60,944 bases of DNA from Rickettsiales bacterium (GTDB taxonomy: Bacteria > Pseudomonadota > Alphaproteobacteria > Rickettsiales > Rickettsiaceae): assembly GCA_003963235.1 (NCBI GenBank), contig RXKF01000011.1:1-60944 (forward strand), given 5' to 3'. Shown in pieces: positions 18,450 to 28,770 of this stretch (its first letter is position 1; each line of letters begins with the position of its first letter). The notes under the pieces were generated by a model. The model did not search any database. It was not told the DNA's origin and saw only the letters and a program-made list of their open reading frames with translations. Made by a program: the position numbers and the translations under genes.

Positions 18450-19373
18450 TTATTTATTCATAATTAGATAAAAAATATCTTCAAGATCAGGTTCAGACAC
18501 TTTCAAATCTTTTATGCCAATATTAATTTTATCAATCTCTTGTAGAATTTGCGAATAATTACCAGTAACAGTGTCAATTTTAAAACGAATTTTATTAGCA
18601 TCCAAAATCGTAACTAAATCTGGATTATAGTTTTTGTAATTAATATTTTCTTTAAACTCAACATCAACATGGCGAGTTCCAAGCTCATCCAGCAAATTTT
18701 GCTTAAGAGACTGTTTGACAATCTTTCCTTTGTTAATAAAAGCGATTTCGTTGCATAGTTCTTGAGCTTCAGCTAGATAATGCGTAGTGATAATTATTGT
18801 TACATTTTGTTTATTAAGTTTTTGTACATAATCCCATAATTGCGTGCGTAGTTCTAGGTCAACGCCAGCAGTTGGTTCATCAAGAATAAGAATTTTTGGT
18901 GAATGAACCATTGCCTTTGCAATCATAAAACGTCTTTTCATTCCACCTGAGAGCTGATTTGGAAAATTATTTCTCTTATCCCATAAATTCAGAGCTTTTA
19001 AAATCTCTTCTGTCTTACGATCCTTTGCTCTAATGCCGTAATAACCAGCATAAAACTCTAAACCTTGGTAAAGTTGAAAAAAACTATCTAAATAAATTTC
19101 TTGAGGCACAACCCCAATCATTGAGCGGGCTTTTTTAGGATATTCATCAATAGAAATACCATCAATTAAGACTTCGCCTGAGTTTTTTAAAACTGTACCA
19201 GCAAGAATATTGATTAACGATGATTTACCAGCTCCATTAGAACCAAGAAGACCAAAGATAGAACCCTCTTTTATATCCATATTCAAAGAATCAAGAGCAA
19301 GAAATTTTTCTGTATTTTTGCTCTTTTTATATTCTTTTACTAAATTTTTGATGGATATTATATTTTTAGACAT
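18450..19373 (-). CDS. ABC transporter ATP-binding protein (ABC-2/drug type)
   Basis: 307-residue ATPase with Walker A GSNGAGKSS, Q-loop VVPQEIYLD, signature LSGGMKRR, Walker B ILILDEPTAGVD and switch His in TTHYLAEA. The subtype (GGMKRRFMIAKAM, DLELRTQLW) matches the NodI/CcmA-like branch that works with ABC-2 permeases. A C-terminal domain (residues 225-307) is typical of this group. No permease is adjacent; grxD lies upstream (sharing one base at 19373) and ygfZ downstream, so the partner must be elsewhere. Confidence 0.85.
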   Translation of the reverse strand: MSKNIISIKNLVKEYKKSKNTEKFLALDSLNMDIKEGSIFGLLGSNGAGKSSLINILAGTVLKNSGEVLIDGISIDEYPKKARSMIGVVPQEIYLDSFFQLYQGLEFYAGYYGIRAKDRKTEEILKALNLWDKRNNFPNQLSGGMKRRFMIAKAMVHSPKILILDEPTAGVDLELRTQLWDYVQKLNKQNVTIIITTHYLAEAQELCNEIAFINKGKIVKQSLKQNLLDELGTRHVDVEFKENINYKNYNPDLVTILDANKIRFKIDTVTGNYSQILQEIDKINIGIKDLKVSEPDLEDIFYLIMNK

Positions 19374-19699
19374 TACGCTTTTTGTATATTTTTAATTAAA
19401 TTCTCAAATTCGCCAGTTTCATACATTTGACGAACAATATCGCAGCCACCAATAAACTCCCCGTTAATGTATAGTTGAGGAATAGTTGGCCAATCTGAGA
19501 AATCTTTTATTCCTTGGCGTAAATCTTCACTTTCTAAAATATTTATATCTTTAAAAGTTAATTCCATTTTTTTGAGTACTCCCACCACATATGATGAAAA
19601 TCCACATTGAGGAAAATCTGCTGTTCCTTTCATAAAAAGTACAATTTGGTTATTGGTAACTAGATCGTTTATGTAATCAAATATTTTATTTTCACTCAT
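19373..19699 (-). CDS. grxD: Monothiol glutaredoxin, Grx4 family
   Basis: 108-residue CGFS glutaredoxin: the active site QCGFSSYVVGVLKK, the glutathione-binding segments WPTIPQLYINGEFIGGCDIV, and a normal length. This class transfers Fe-S clusters, often with BolA proteins; a bolA gene is at 46.0 kb. A good ribosome-binding site (GAGGATTATTA) precedes the ATG at 19699. Confidence 0.94.
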   Translation of the reverse strand: MSENKIFDYINDLVTNNQIVLFMKGTADFPQCGFSSYVVGVLKKMELTFKDINILESEDLRQGIKDFSDWPTIPQLYINGEFIGGCDIVRQMYETGEFENLIKNIQKA

Positions 19700-19813
19700 T
19701 AATAATCCTCAGGCAATAAAATGTTGCGTCAATTCATCAGTCATTATATACATTTAACTATATAAAATAAATAAGTTTATAGCTACTTAGATAATAAACA
19801 AAAAACTTACAAT

Positions 19814-20458
19814 ATGCCAACTGTAAAACAGATTAATGAAATTTTCAAAATTTTTTCAGCAAAAAATCCTACCCCGAGAACGGAATTAAATTTTATTGAT
19901 AATTTTACTTTAACCGTCGCTGTTATTTTATCAGCTCAAGCTACTGATATTTCAGTAAATAAGGCAACTAAGGAACTTTTTAAAACCTATCAAACTCCAA
20001 AAGCAATATTTGATCTTGGCGTGGTAGAATTAAAGAAATATATAAAATCAATTGGCCTATATAATACAAAAGCTAAAAATATTATTGCACTTTGTCGCAT
20101 TTTGATCGATAAATATAATTCAAGAATTCCAGATAGTTTTGAAGATTTAATAAAATTACCAGGCATAGGTAGGAAAACAGCAAATGTGATTTTAAATTGC
20201 GCCTTTGGCAAGCCAACTATGGCTGTTGATACGCATGTGTTTAGGGTTGCACATAGAATTGGTTTGAGTAATGGTAAAACGCCAGAAAAAGTGGAGTATG
20301 ATTTACTGCATGTAATTCCTGATGTTTGGCTGTTATGCGCTCATCATTGGCTTATTCTGCACGGAAGATATATTTGCAAAGCTAGAATACCGCTTTGCAA
20401 GGAATGCAGTATTGCTGAATATTGCGATTACTATAATAATATAAACAAGATAGGATAG
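19814..20458 (+). CDS. nth: Endonuclease III
   Basis: 214-residue DNA glycosylase/AP lyase for oxidised pyrimidines. The helix-hairpin-helix [11 protein letters not shown] holds the catalytic Lys, and VDTHVFRV holds the catalytic Asp. The 4Fe-4S loop has the exact spacing C-x6-C-x2-C-x5-C near the C-terminus ([17 protein letters not shown]). It is first in a plus-strand run with the esterase and glyA. Confidence 0.96.
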   Translation: MPTVKQINEIFKIFSAKNPTPRTELNFIDNFTLTVAVILSAQATDISVNKATKELFKTYQTPKAIFDLGVVELKKYIKSIGLYNTKAKNIIALCRILIDKYNSRIPDSFEDLIKLPGIGRKTANVILNCAFGKPTMAVDTHVFRVAHRIGLSNGKTPEKVEYDLLHVIPDVWLLCAHHWLILHGRYICKARIPLCKECSIAEYCDYYNNINKIG

Positions 20459-20466
20459 GAAATAAT

Positions 20467-21108
20467 ATGATCGATCAATACAGTGATTATCCTCAAGTTC
20501 CAGCTTTATCTACAAAAGCTAAAAAACTACTAGTAATGTTACATGGTCTTGGTTCAGATGGTGATGACTTAATTAGTTTAGTACCATATATTCAGGATGA
20601 ATTACCAGATTATCATTTCATCTCACCACATGGGATTGAACCTTATGATATGGCTCCGTATGGAAGACAATGGTTTAGTTTAAAAGATAGAAATTCAGAT
20701 GTTATTATCAAGTTAGTTAGCAATAACACCGAAAAAGTTCAGAATATAATCAAGCATAAACAGCAAGAACTTAACTTAGATAATTCAGATACAGTTTTAT
20801 GTGGTTTTTCACAAGGAACGATGCTTTCTTCTTATTTAACTTTGACTCAAAATGAGCCATTTAATGCTATGATTGGATTTTCAGGAAGATTAATTCCTCC
20901 ATCAGTCATTAAAAATATAAAAACACCAATATGTCTTGTTCATGGCTTGGATGATAATGTAGTTGAAGCAGAACAAAGTACAAAATTTGCTAAATTTTGT
21001 GAGGATAATAAAATAGAGCATCAAATAAAATTAATTCCAAATCTAACTCATTCTATTGATTCAAGTGGTATGGAATTTGCAATAAAATTTTTAAAAAAAT
21101 ATCAATAA
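20467..21108 (+). CDS. Alpha/beta hydrolase, carboxylesterase/phospholipase family
   Basis: 213-residue serine esterase of the YpfH/acyl-protein-thioesterase-like group. The oxyanion region is LHGLGSDGDDL, the nucleophile elbow is GFSQGTML, the acid is in VHGLDDNVV and the histidine is in NLTHSID. Cytoplasmic by lack of a signal peptide. Substrate unknown. It follows nth after 8 bp and precedes glyA by 16 bp. Confidence 0.88.
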   Translation: MIDQYSDYPQVPALSTKAKKLLVMLHGLGSDGDDLISLVPYIQDELPDYHFISPHGIEPYDMAPYGRQWFSLKDRNSDVIIKLVSNNTEKVQNIIKHKQQELNLDNSDTVLCGFSQGTMLSSYLTLTQNEPFNAMIGFSGRLIPPSVIKNIKTPICLVHGLDDNVVEAEQSTKFAKFCEDNKIEHQIKLIPNLTHSIDSSGMEFAIKFLKKYQ

Positions 21109-21124
21109 ATAAAAGGTAAATATA

Positions 21125-22378
21125 ATGAATGAATCACTTAAAAGCTTTGATCCCGAAATTCAAGAAGCTATAAATAATGAAAATTTAAGACAGGAAAATA
21201 ATATTGAGCTCATTGCATCAGAGAATTTCGTAAGCAATGCAGTGTTAGAAGCTCAAGGCTCTGTAATGACCAATAAGTATGCCGAAGGATATCCCGGTAA
21301 ACGCTATTATTGTGGTTGTCATGAAGTCGATAAAGCAGAAAATTTAGCAATAGAGAGGCTAAAAAAACTATTTAATTGCACTTATGCTAACGTGCAACCT
21401 CATTCAGGATCACAATCTAATCAAGCTGTTTATTTAGCTTTGCTGAATCCTAGTGACACTATTTTGGGCATGTCACTTGATGCTGGAGGGCACTTAACTC
21501 ATGGAGCCACGCCTAATATGTCTGGTAAATGGTTTAAGTCTGTTTCATATAATGTGAATCCTCAAACTTATTTAATTGATTATGATGAAGTTGAAGCATT
21601 AGCTATCAAACATCAACCAAAGATGATTATAGCTGGATATTCCGCTTATACGCAAACACTAGATTTTGCTAGATTTCGTGCTATCGCAGATAAAGTTGGC
21701 GCTTATTTACTAGCAGATATTGCTCATATTTCTGGAATTGTCGCAGCTGGCGAACATATGAGTCCTTTGCCTTATGCACACATAGTTACATCAACAACTC
21801 ATAAGACATTGAGAGGTCCACGTGGTGGCATTATTATGTCTAATGATAATGAAATTGGTGAAAAAATAAATAAAGCAGTATTTCCTGGACTTCAAGGAGG
21901 CGCTTTAATGCATGTTATTGCTGCGAAAGCTGTAGCATTTAAGGAAGCATTAATGCCAGAATTTAAAACTTATATTAAACAAGTAATTGCTAATGCCAAA
22001 ATGTTATCTACAACACTTCAGTCTAGAAATTATGATGTATTAACTGGTGGCACAGTGAATCATATGTTGTTGCTGGATCTACGCAAAGCAGGCATAACTG
22101 GTAAAGTTGCATCAGAAAGCTTGGATCGAGCTGGAATAACTACCAACAAAAACACGGTGCCATTTGATACTACTTCTCCATTTATTACTTCTGGAATAAG
22201 ATTAGGTACACCTGCGTGCACCACGCGTGGATTTAAGGAAAAAGAATTTGAGGAAGTTGGACATTTGATTGCAGATCTGCTTGATGGAATTGCAAATGGC
22301 AGTGATCTATCATCACTTGAAAAAGAAATTTTCAATAAGACATTAAATATTACTAAAAGATTTCCTATTTATGGATAA
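21125..22378 (+). CDS. glyA: Serine hydroxymethyltransferase
   Basis: 417-residue PLP enzyme that interconverts serine and glycine while charging tetrahydrofolate with a one-carbon unit. The PLP lysine sits in [13 protein letters not shown]; other signatures are [25 protein letters not shown] and [12 protein letters not shown]. Full length. AAAGG precedes the ATG. It is followed 3 bp later by nrdR, an arrangement seen in many proteobacteria. Confidence 0.97.
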   Translation: MNESLKSFDPEIQEAINNENLRQENNIELIASENFVSNAVLEAQGSVMTNKYAEGYPGKRYYCGCHEVDKAENLAIERLKKLFNCTYANVQPHSGSQSNQAVYLALLNPSDTILGMSLDAGGHLTHGATPNMSGKWFKSVSYNVNPQTYLIDYDEVEALAIKHQPKMIIAGYSAYTQTLDFARFRAIADKVGAYLLADIAHISGIVAAGEHMSPLPYAHIVTSTTHKTLRGPRGGIIMSNDNEIGEKINKAVFPGLQGGALMHVIAAKAVAFKEALMPEFKTYIKQVIANAKMLSTTLQSRNYDVLTGGTVNHMLLLDLRKAGITGKVASESLDRAGITTNKNTVPFDTTSPFITSGIRLGTPACTTRGFKEKEFEEVGHLIADLLDGIANGSDLSSLEKEIFNKTLNITKRFPIYG

Positions 22379-22381
22379 TAT

Positions 22382-22834
22382 ATGAAGTGCCCATTTTGCA
22401 AAACTCTTGACACTAATGTCAAAGACTCGCGCGAAACTGATGGTGGCAGCATCATACGCAGAAGACGTGAGTGCGGTGAATGCAAAAAACGTTTTACTAC
22501 TTTTGAAAAAGTTCAACTTAGAGAAATAATGGTGATCAAGAGAAGCGGTTTAAAACGCCCTTTTGATCGCTCAAAGATATTTAAATCTATTACTACAGCT
22601 TTAAGAAAAAGAAATTTTTCAAATGAAGATATTGAAAAATTTGTCAATAAAATTTGCCTAGAATTAGAAAATGCTAATGACAAAGAAATTCAATCAAAGA
22701 CAATTGGTAAAATAATTATGCAGGAGCTTGCAATAATAGATCAAGTAGCTTATGTAAGATTTGCATCAGTATATAAAGACTTTACTACTATTCAGGATTT
22801 TATCAAGTTTATTAGTAATATTAAGAAAGGGTGA
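22382..22834 (+). CDS. nrdR: Transcriptional repressor NrdR
   Basis: 150-residue repressor of ribonucleotide reductase genes. The zinc ribbon has paired cysteines (CPFC and CGEC) with RRRRECGECKKRFTTFE, and the ATP-cone follows (VIKRSGLKRPFDRSKIFKSI). It ends at a TGA (22832-22834), one of several genes that show UGA is a normal stop here. It is probably co-transcribed with glyA. Confidence 0.95.
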   Translation: MKCPFCKTLDTNVKDSRETDGGSIIRRRRECGECKKRFTTFEKVQLREIMVIKRSGLKRPFDRSKIFKSITTALRKRNFSNEDIEKFVNKICLELENANDKEIQSKTIGKIIMQELAIIDQVAYVRFASVYKDFTTIQDFIKFISNIKKG

Positions 22835-22892
22835 CATTAAAATGAATGGATTTTTAGTTGGATTAGCAATTACTTTTTTACAAGGAGAACTT

Positions 22893-24965
22893 ATGAAGGA
22901 CCATAATGAACTACCACCAGTAGCGATACAAGAACCCTACAGCTATAATATTCATGGCCAAAAAATTGAGGATAATTATTTTTGGATGCGTGCTAAAGGC
23001 TGGCCAGATAAAGTAACTGACAGCAAAGTGCTTAATTATTTAGAATCTGAGAATAAGTATTATCAAAATTTTATGCAACCTCTTGATAGTGAAAAAAATG
23101 AACTATTTGAAGAGCTAAAAAGTAGAATTAAATTAACTGATCAATCTACTTACATTAAAAAAGATAATTATTTTTATTATACTAGAACAGAGGAAAATAA
23201 AGAATACACTATTTACTGCCGAAAAAAAGATTCTATAGATTCACAAGAAGAAATTTTGCTTGATGTGAACATACTGGCAATTGGTAATAAATTCACTTCT
23301 CTTGGAGCATTTTCTATAAGCCCTGATCATAAATTAATGGCCTATTCTGTTAATTTTACTGGTGGCGAGAAATATACAATTAAAATTTTTGATTTAGAGT
23401 CGAGAACTTTCCTTGTAGATAAAATTGAAAATACCATTGGTTCAATAATATGGCATGAAAAACAAAATGGTTTTTTCTATGTGCCAACTGATAAGAAATG
23501 GCGTCATAATAAAATTAAGTTTCATAAGCTAGGAACTGACAGCAAAGATGATAAAATTATTGTTCATGAAAAAGATCCTTTATATTCTGTCGGTGTTGGT
23601 AAATCTTCAAGCAAACGCTATATTTTTATAAATGTTGGAGGGTTTGATACTTCTGAAATATATTATATTGATATGGAAGATGAAACACTTACACCAAAAC
23701 TTATTAAAGCTAGGAAAGATAGAATCCAATATTCAATTGATCATGGCGATCAATATTTTTATCAACTCACTAATGATGATGCTAAAAACTTTCATATTAC
23801 AAGAGCTATTGCAGACGGATATAATGAAGAGACAGAATGGGAAATATATGTCCCTGAGGATAAGGACAGGTATCTTTCAAGTTTTGATATTACAAAAAAA
23901 TATTTACTGCTTAATTATAAAAATAAGGGAATTCCTGAATCGGTAGTAAAAGATTTTGAAAATGGTTTTAGTCAAACAGTGAATTTTCCTGACAGCGCTT
24001 ATACAGCCGATATTTTTTCAACTAATTATGTTGAAGATGATATAAGGATTAATTACTCATCGCTATCACGCCCTACTACTATTTATAATTATGATTATGA
24101 TTCTAATAATCTTTCAATTTTAAAGGTCCAAGAAATTCCAGGTGGTTTTGACTCTGAACAATATAAGGTTGAGCGTTTGCATGTTAGCCATGATGGTGTA
24201 GAAGTACCTATAAGCTTATTTTATAAAAAATCATTATTTAAAAATGATGGAAGCAATCCATTATTTTTATATGGCTATGGATCATATGGTATTAGTATAC
24301 CTCCATCTTTTAGAAATACCGCCATATCATTAGTTGATCGAGGCTTTGTCTATGCTATCGCACATATTCGCGGTGGCGACGATTTAGGTCATGATTGGTA
24401 TGAAGCAGCAAAATTTCTAACCAAGAAACGTTCGTTTAACGACTTTATTGCTGTATCTGAGGAACTGATTAAACAAAAATATACATCTATCGGCAATATA
24501 GTTATTGCAGGTGGAAGTGCTGGTGGCTTACTTATTGGCAATGTTATTAATCAACGTCCTGAATTATTTAAAGCTGCAATTGCGCATGTGCCTTTTGTAG
24601 ATATTATCAACACCATGCTTGATGAGAATTTACCTTTAACTCCAGGAGAATATAAAGAGTGGGGAGATCCTAAGGAAAAAGAATATTTTGAGTATATGAA
24701 ATCATATTCACCTTACGACAATGTATCTGCACAAGCTTATCCACATTTATTAGTCACTGCAGGTCTGTCTGACCCACGCGTTGGTTATTGGGAAGGAGCA
24801 AAGTGGGTTGCTAAGCTAAGACAACTTAAAACTGATAATAATTTAATTATATTTAAAACTAATATGGATGCAGGACATACAGGTGCTTCAGGTAAATTTG
24901 ATTACTTAAAAGAAACTGCTGAAGATTTGGTATTTATATTTCATGTTTTTAATATCAAATTTTAG
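22893..24965 (+). CDS. ptrB: Oligopeptidase B (S9A serine peptidase)
   Basis: 690-residue cytoplasmic peptidase of the prolyl oligopeptidase family that cleaves short peptides after basic residues. An N-terminal beta-propeller (about 70-400) caps the alpha/beta hydrolase domain. The triad is Ser in IAGGSAGGLLIGN, Asp in SDPRVGYWEGAKWVA and His in DAGHTGASGKFDY. I use ATG 22893, which follows AAGGAG at 22882-22887 and gives the typical length. Upstream in-frame ATGs at 22842 and 22761 are possible; the latter overlaps nrdR. Confidence 0.92.
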   Translation: MKDHNELPPVAIQEPYSYNIHGQKIEDNYFWMRAKGWPDKVTDSKVLNYLESENKYYQNFMQPLDSEKNELFEELKSRIKLTDQSTYIKKDNYFYYTRTEENKEYTIYCRKKDSIDSQEEILLDVNILAIGNKFTSLGAFSISPDHKLMAYSVNFTGGEKYTIKIFDLESRTFLVDKIENTIGSIIWHEKQNGFFYVPTDKKWRHNKIKFHKLGTDSKDDKIIVHEKDPLYSVGVGKSSSKRYIFINVGGFDTSEIYYIDMEDETLTPKLIKARKDRIQYSIDHGDQYFYQLTNDDAKNFHITRAIADGYNEETEWEIYVPEDKDRYLSSFDITKKYLLLNYKNKGIPESVVKDFENGFSQTVNFPDSAYTADIFSTNYVEDDIRINYSSLSRPTTIYNYDYDSNNLSILKVQEIPGGFDSEQYKVERLHVSHDGVEVPISLFYKKSLFKNDGSNPLFLYGYGSYGISIPPSFRNTAISLVDRGFVYAIAHIRGGDDLGHDWYEAAKFLTKKRSFNDFIAVSEELIKQKYTSIGNIVIAGGSAGGLLIGNVINQRPELFKAAIAHVPFVDIINTMLDENLPLTPGEYKEWGDPKEKEYFEYMKSYSPYDNVSAQAYPHLLVTAGLSDPRVGYWEGAKWVAKLRQLKTDNNLIIFKTNMDAGHTGASGKFDYLKETAEDLVFIFHVFNIKF

Positions 24966-24976
24966 ATCTTAAAAAA

Positions 24977-25012
24977 TAAAGATAGAGTGTTTGAATTAAT
25001 GCTCTATCTTTA
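24977..25012. terminator. Hairpin terminator between convergent genes
   Basis: A perfect 11-bp stem (24977-24987 with 25002-25012; TAAAGATAGAG / CTCTATCTTTA) with a 14-base loop, 12 bases after the ptrB stop. It lies between ptrB (plus) and the unknown gene at 25048 (minus) and could end both. Confidence 0.65.
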
Positions 25013-25047
25013 ATATACGTAAGTGACTTTTTGATGATTAACCTATA

Positions 25048-25695
25048 CTAAAAATTAAAATTTATACCCCCCATAAAATCGACGTTATCACCTGCTGGCG
25101 GTTGTGATGCTATTGAAATTTTATCTACAATGTCTGGTGGTAAAAAATATTTCATCAATTCATATTGATCGCTACCGTTAGTATTTATTGCTCCAAGTAA
25201 ATCATTAACTGTTACTACTGAGTGTCTATGATGTTCTGAGTGTGGATTTTTATCATAAGGCTTATTTTTAAAAGATGAGTGAGCAACTGAGATAGGTTCC
25301 GAATGAATAGTATGCAATTCTGATTTAGCTTCTTTAGTTTGTGGAAGTGGGAGTGAAATGGTATGCAAATCATTCTTTACATCATTATTTTCTTGTTCAT
25401 TTTTAATGAATTTCTTAACTTTATCAGTAATTATTTTTAATAAAGATTCTTTTTTATGTTTTTCATTATGACTATTTTCATCTTTTATAGAATTAAGAAA
25501 TTTGCTTACATTTACATTTTCTTCATTTGACTTAGATAAAGATATTTTACTTTTGATTTCTTTTTTTGGTGCTTCCTCAGTATTTTTTTTATTTTTAGAA
25601 ATATCGAATGAAGTGAATTTATTTTCAGAATATTTAGTTTTAGAAGTTTTTTTTATAAATATTTTTTCAGTCTCGTCTGATACACGTGGTGACAT
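25048..25695 (-). CDS. Hypothetical disordered protein
   Basis: 215 residues, no family recognised. It is rich in Lys, Ser, Asn and Glu, with no signal peptide or TM helix and low predicted order over residues 1-160. Two short similar blocks (NDLHTISLPLPQ and SELHTIHSEP) occur near 109-133, then a His-rich stretch (HSEHHRHS). The C-terminal 55 residues (VVTVNDLLGAINTNG to FLPPDIVDKISIA and MGGINFNF) look more ordered. Start ATG 25695 follows an AGG. It is single, between convergent ptrB and miaA. A secreted effector or a scaffold-type protein are both conceivable; nothing proves either. Confidence 0.7.
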   Translation of the reverse strand: MSPRVSDETEKIFIKKTSKTKYSENKFTSFDISKNKKNTEEAPKKEIKSKISLSKSNEENVNVSKFLNSIKDENSHNEKHKKESLLKIITDKVKKFIKNEQENNDVKNDLHTISLPLPQTKEAKSELHTIHSEPISVAHSSFKNKPYDKNPHSEHHRHSVVTVNDLLGAINTNGSDQYELMKYFLPPDIVDKISIASQPPAGDNVDFMGGINFNF

Positions 25696-26029
25696 ATATT
25701 ACCTGCCCTAAGTTGATTGTTGTTAAGATGTTTATCAATGGTATTAATATAAGGTTAACAAATTAACCTTAACAAATCGTTAATTTTTTAAATATTTTTT
25801 AGTGTTTGTCTAAAGAGTTGGATGGAATTATTAAAATATAAAAAATAACCTTATATATAGTATCTATATAAATTTGATATACCATATGCAGACTAATAAA
25901 TTTAAAAAATAATTAGTTTAAGCAGCATACTTAAACAGATATATTTTTTAGTAGAAGCATATTAGTAAAATTAAATTATAATAAATTTTATTTTTGTATT
26001 GGATAGGCAAAGCTTATCAACTACTGAAG
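25696..26029. other. Intergenic region upstream of hypothetical gene
   Basis: 334 AT-rich bases with no gene. The only structure I see is a perfect 8-bp hairpin AAGGTTAA / TTAACCTT with loop CAAA at 25751-25770, about 56 bases upstream of the minus-strand gene at 25695; it has no T-run on the minus strand. Confidence 0.45.
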
Positions 26030-26932
26030 TTAGATAATTAAATTGTTATATGTCGCCATGCTACTAAATGTCAATATTTGTTTTTCTTCAATTTGATTAT
26101 TAAACCAAGTGCATTGACGTTTAGCGTATTGTCGAGTTTTGACAGAACTAAGTTCAAGCGCTTTATCAATAGATATTTCACCTTTAAGATAAGAGGTTAT
26201 TTCTGAAACACCAAGAGCTTTTGAAGCAGAAGTTTCAAGTTTAGGAAATTGTGTATGCATTTTTTCTACTTCTGCAATAGCACCAGATTGAAAGAGCCCT
26301 ATTAAACGATTATTACAAGTTTCATAGAGAAATTTGCGTTCTGGAAGGAGTAAAATAATTTTGAAATCATACTCTGGCAATGGTTTTATATTTTCTTGCT
26401 GAAAATGCAAAATTGATTTACCTGTTTGCATAAAAACTTCATAAGCTCGAATCACTCTTTGAGTATCTCCCATGTTTAAAATTGTAGCCATTTGTGAGTC
26501 AATTTCAGTTAATTTTCTGTAAAAATCTGCTGCACCAATTTGCTGATGTAAACATCTTACTTGAGTGCGAATATTTTCATCAACAGCAGGAATTTCACTA
26601 TAGCCATTAATTAACATGCTGATATACATTCCACTTCCACCAACTATTACTGGTAAGCTCTTGTTACAACTAACCTGTTTTATGATATCCGTTGCTCGCT
26701 TAATATATTTAACAGCAGAAAATTCTTGGACAACGTCTTGAACATTATATAAATGATAAGGTAATTCTCTTTTTAATTCTTCACTCGGAGATGCAGTTAT
26801 AATTGGTATTTGTTTATAAATCTGCATTGAATCAGCATTAATAATTTCTCCACCATACTTTTTTGCAAATTTATGAGCAAAATTAGTCTTACCGCTAGCA
26901 GTGGGACCACAAATTATAACTGCTTTTTTCAT
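26030..26932 (-). CDS. miaA: tRNA dimethylallyltransferase MiaA
   Basis: 300-residue enzyme that adds dimethylallyl to A37 of tRNAs reading UNN codons. The P-loop is GPTASGKTNFA, the substrate-binding segments are NADSMQIYKQIPIITA and VGGSGMYI, and DTQRVIRAYEV plus the C-terminal TRQYAKRQCTWFNNQ are typical. Length is normal. It lies downstream of phaC on the same strand, with a 66-bp gap. Confidence 0.95.
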   Translation of the reverse strand: MKKAVIICGPTASGKTNFAHKFAKKYGGEIINADSMQIYKQIPIITASPSEELKRELPYHLYNVQDVVQEFSAVKYIKRATDIIKQVSCNKSLPVIVGGSGMYISMLINGYSEIPAVDENIRTQVRCLHQQIGAADFYRKLTEIDSQMATILNMGDTQRVIRAYEVFMQTGKSILHFQQENIKPLPEYDFKIILLLPERKFLYETCNNRLIGLFQSGAIAEVEKMHTQFPKLETSASKALGVSEITSYLKGEISIDKALELSSVKTRQYAKRQCTWFNNQIEEKQILTFSSMATYNNLII

Positions 26933-26998
26933 ATAATATATTTATAGTGATTTAGATTGCACCTAATTCAACTGAATTTACCACGCAACAAAGTATTA

Positions 26999-28753
26999 TT
27001 ACTTTTTTACATAACTCCCAGGAGCCTTTTCAATAAAATTTAAATCCTTATATTTAATTGATGATTTTAAATCACCACTTTGATTCACAAGCCATTTATG
27101 CCAATAATTCCACCAAGACCCTGGGTGAGCTTCAGAGGTTTTTAACCATTCTTCTGAAGTTTCATAATGCTTGTCATTAAGTGCATATGAATATTTTTTA
27201 TTATCATGTGGGTTAACAATTCCTGCAACATGACCTGCATCAGTTAAACAAAAAGTTTTATCACCAGACAAGAGCTTATAGCCATCGTAAACAGCATTCC
27301 AAAGTGCGATATGATCTCCTTTTGCTGCTAATGAAAATGTTGGTATATCAATCTTTGATACGTCAATTGCAGTGCCCAGCATCTTTAATCCATTGGGTTC
27401 TTTTAGCTTATTTTGAATATACATATTTTTTAAGTAATATAAATACATTTTTGCAGGTAAATTAGTAGAATCAGAATTCCAATGTAAAATATCAAAAGCT
27501 GCTGGCACCCTGCCAAGAAGATAGTTATTCACAAAGAACGACCATATTAAATCATTAGCTCTAATAAGGCTGAAGCTATTTGAGAGATATTTTCCATCAA
27601 GATAACCCTTATTATTAACATCTTCTTGAATTACATCATATGTATGCTGGTTTATTAAAACCCCCACCTCACCTGGTTCGGCAAAATCAATTAAGGTAGT
27701 CAAAAAAGAAGCACTCTGAATTATATTATTTTTGGTTTGTTTTAAATAGCTTAAGGCGCAAGTTAAAGCAGTTCCGCCAATACAATAACCAAGTGTATTT
27801 ATTTTTTCATAGCCTAATTTTTTTATTTGCTCAGTTGATTCAATTATTCCATCTTTTAAATAATTTTCAAAATCAATATTTGCATGTTTTTTTTTGGGAT
27901 TTAACCATGAAATCAAAAATACTTGAAAATTATTGTCAACTAAATATTTAACCAATGAATTATTTTCTGATAAATCCAATATATAATATTTATTTATCCA
28001 AGGTGGAATTATTAGCAGTGGCACAGAATATGTTGTTTCTTTTGGCTTGTAACATATAAGTTGTATTAATTCATTTTGAAATATCACCTTACCTTCAGTA
28101 CTAGCAATATCGCGCCCTACTTTGAAATGAGCCTTATTAGTGGTAGATATATTAAATAAGCCTTTTGATAATTTTATATCTTCTAAAAAATTCTCCATTC
28201 CTTTGACTATATTCTCAAGACCACTATCAAGAGTTTCTTTTATAACCACAGGATTACTAAAGGCAAAATTAGATGGTGATACTGCATCGATAAATTGTTG
28301 ATAAGCGAATTTTAAGTATTTTTTACTATCTTCATCCAGATCATATTTTTGAACAGTTTTTTTCATCCAATCTGATGTAATAAGATAATATTGTTTTACA
28401 AAGTCAAAATAAATATTCTGCGACCATTCAGGGTCTTTAAATCTTCGATCTTTTAACTGATCATTTACTTCGCTAGTTTCCTCATTGCCTATAAATTTAT
28501 TAATAGAACTAGTTATAAGATTCTGAAAATTATTCACATATTCAATATTGAGATCAGTAAATTTATCTGGATTATGTATTAATTGCTCAAAAACTTTAGC
28601 GATAGTTTCTTGTTGTTTTTTATTTTGAGTAATATATTTCAGAGGCAAATTCACATCACGCTTGCTTCTTAACACGTGCGTGAGGATTTCTTGATAATAT
28701 ACACCAACTTTTTGAAAGTTATCTAGAAATTCTTCACTATTTATTTCATTCAT
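26999..28753 (-). CDS. phaC: Polyhydroxyalkanoate synthase, class I
   Basis: 584-residue PHA synthase, which polymerises 3-hydroxyacyl-CoA into storage granules. The nucleophile elbow is GYCIGG (lipase-box-like with catalytic Cys); the catalytic Asp is in AAKGDHIALW and His in DAGHVAGIVNP. The preceding block PLLIIPPWINKYYILDL and SWLNPKKKHANIDFENYL are family-typical. The class I length means no PhaE/PhaR is needed. I use ATG 28753, after AGGG; a GTG lies at 28768. phaA/phaB are not seen; a phasin-like gene is at 46.7 kb. Confidence 0.93.
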   Translation of the reverse strand: MNEINSEEFLDNFQKVGVYYQEILTHVLRSKRDVNLPLKYITQNKKQQETIAKVFEQLIHNPDKFTDLNIEYVNNFQNLITSSINKFIGNEETSEVNDQLKDRRFKDPEWSQNIYFDFVKQYYLITSDWMKKTVQKYDLDEDSKKYLKFAYQQFIDAVSPSNFAFSNPVVIKETLDSGLENIVKGMENFLEDIKLSKGLFNISTTNKAHFKVGRDIASTEGKVIFQNELIQLICYKPKETTYSVPLLIIPPWINKYYILDLSENNSLVKYLVDNNFQVFLISWLNPKKKHANIDFENYLKDGIIESTEQIKKLGYEKINTLGYCIGGTALTCALSYLKQTKNNIIQSASFLTTLIDFAEPGEVGVLINQHTYDVIQEDVNNKGYLDGKYLSNSFSLIRANDLIWSFFVNNYLLGRVPAAFDILHWNSDSTNLPAKMYLYYLKNMYIQNKLKEPNGLKMLGTAIDVSKIDIPTFSLAAKGDHIALWNAVYDGYKLLSGDKTFCLTDAGHVAGIVNPHDNKKYSYALNDKHYETSEEWLKTSEAHPGSWWNYWHKWLVNQSGDLKSSIKYKDLNFIEKAPGSYVKK

Positions 28754-28770
28754 TATTAACCCTAACACAT

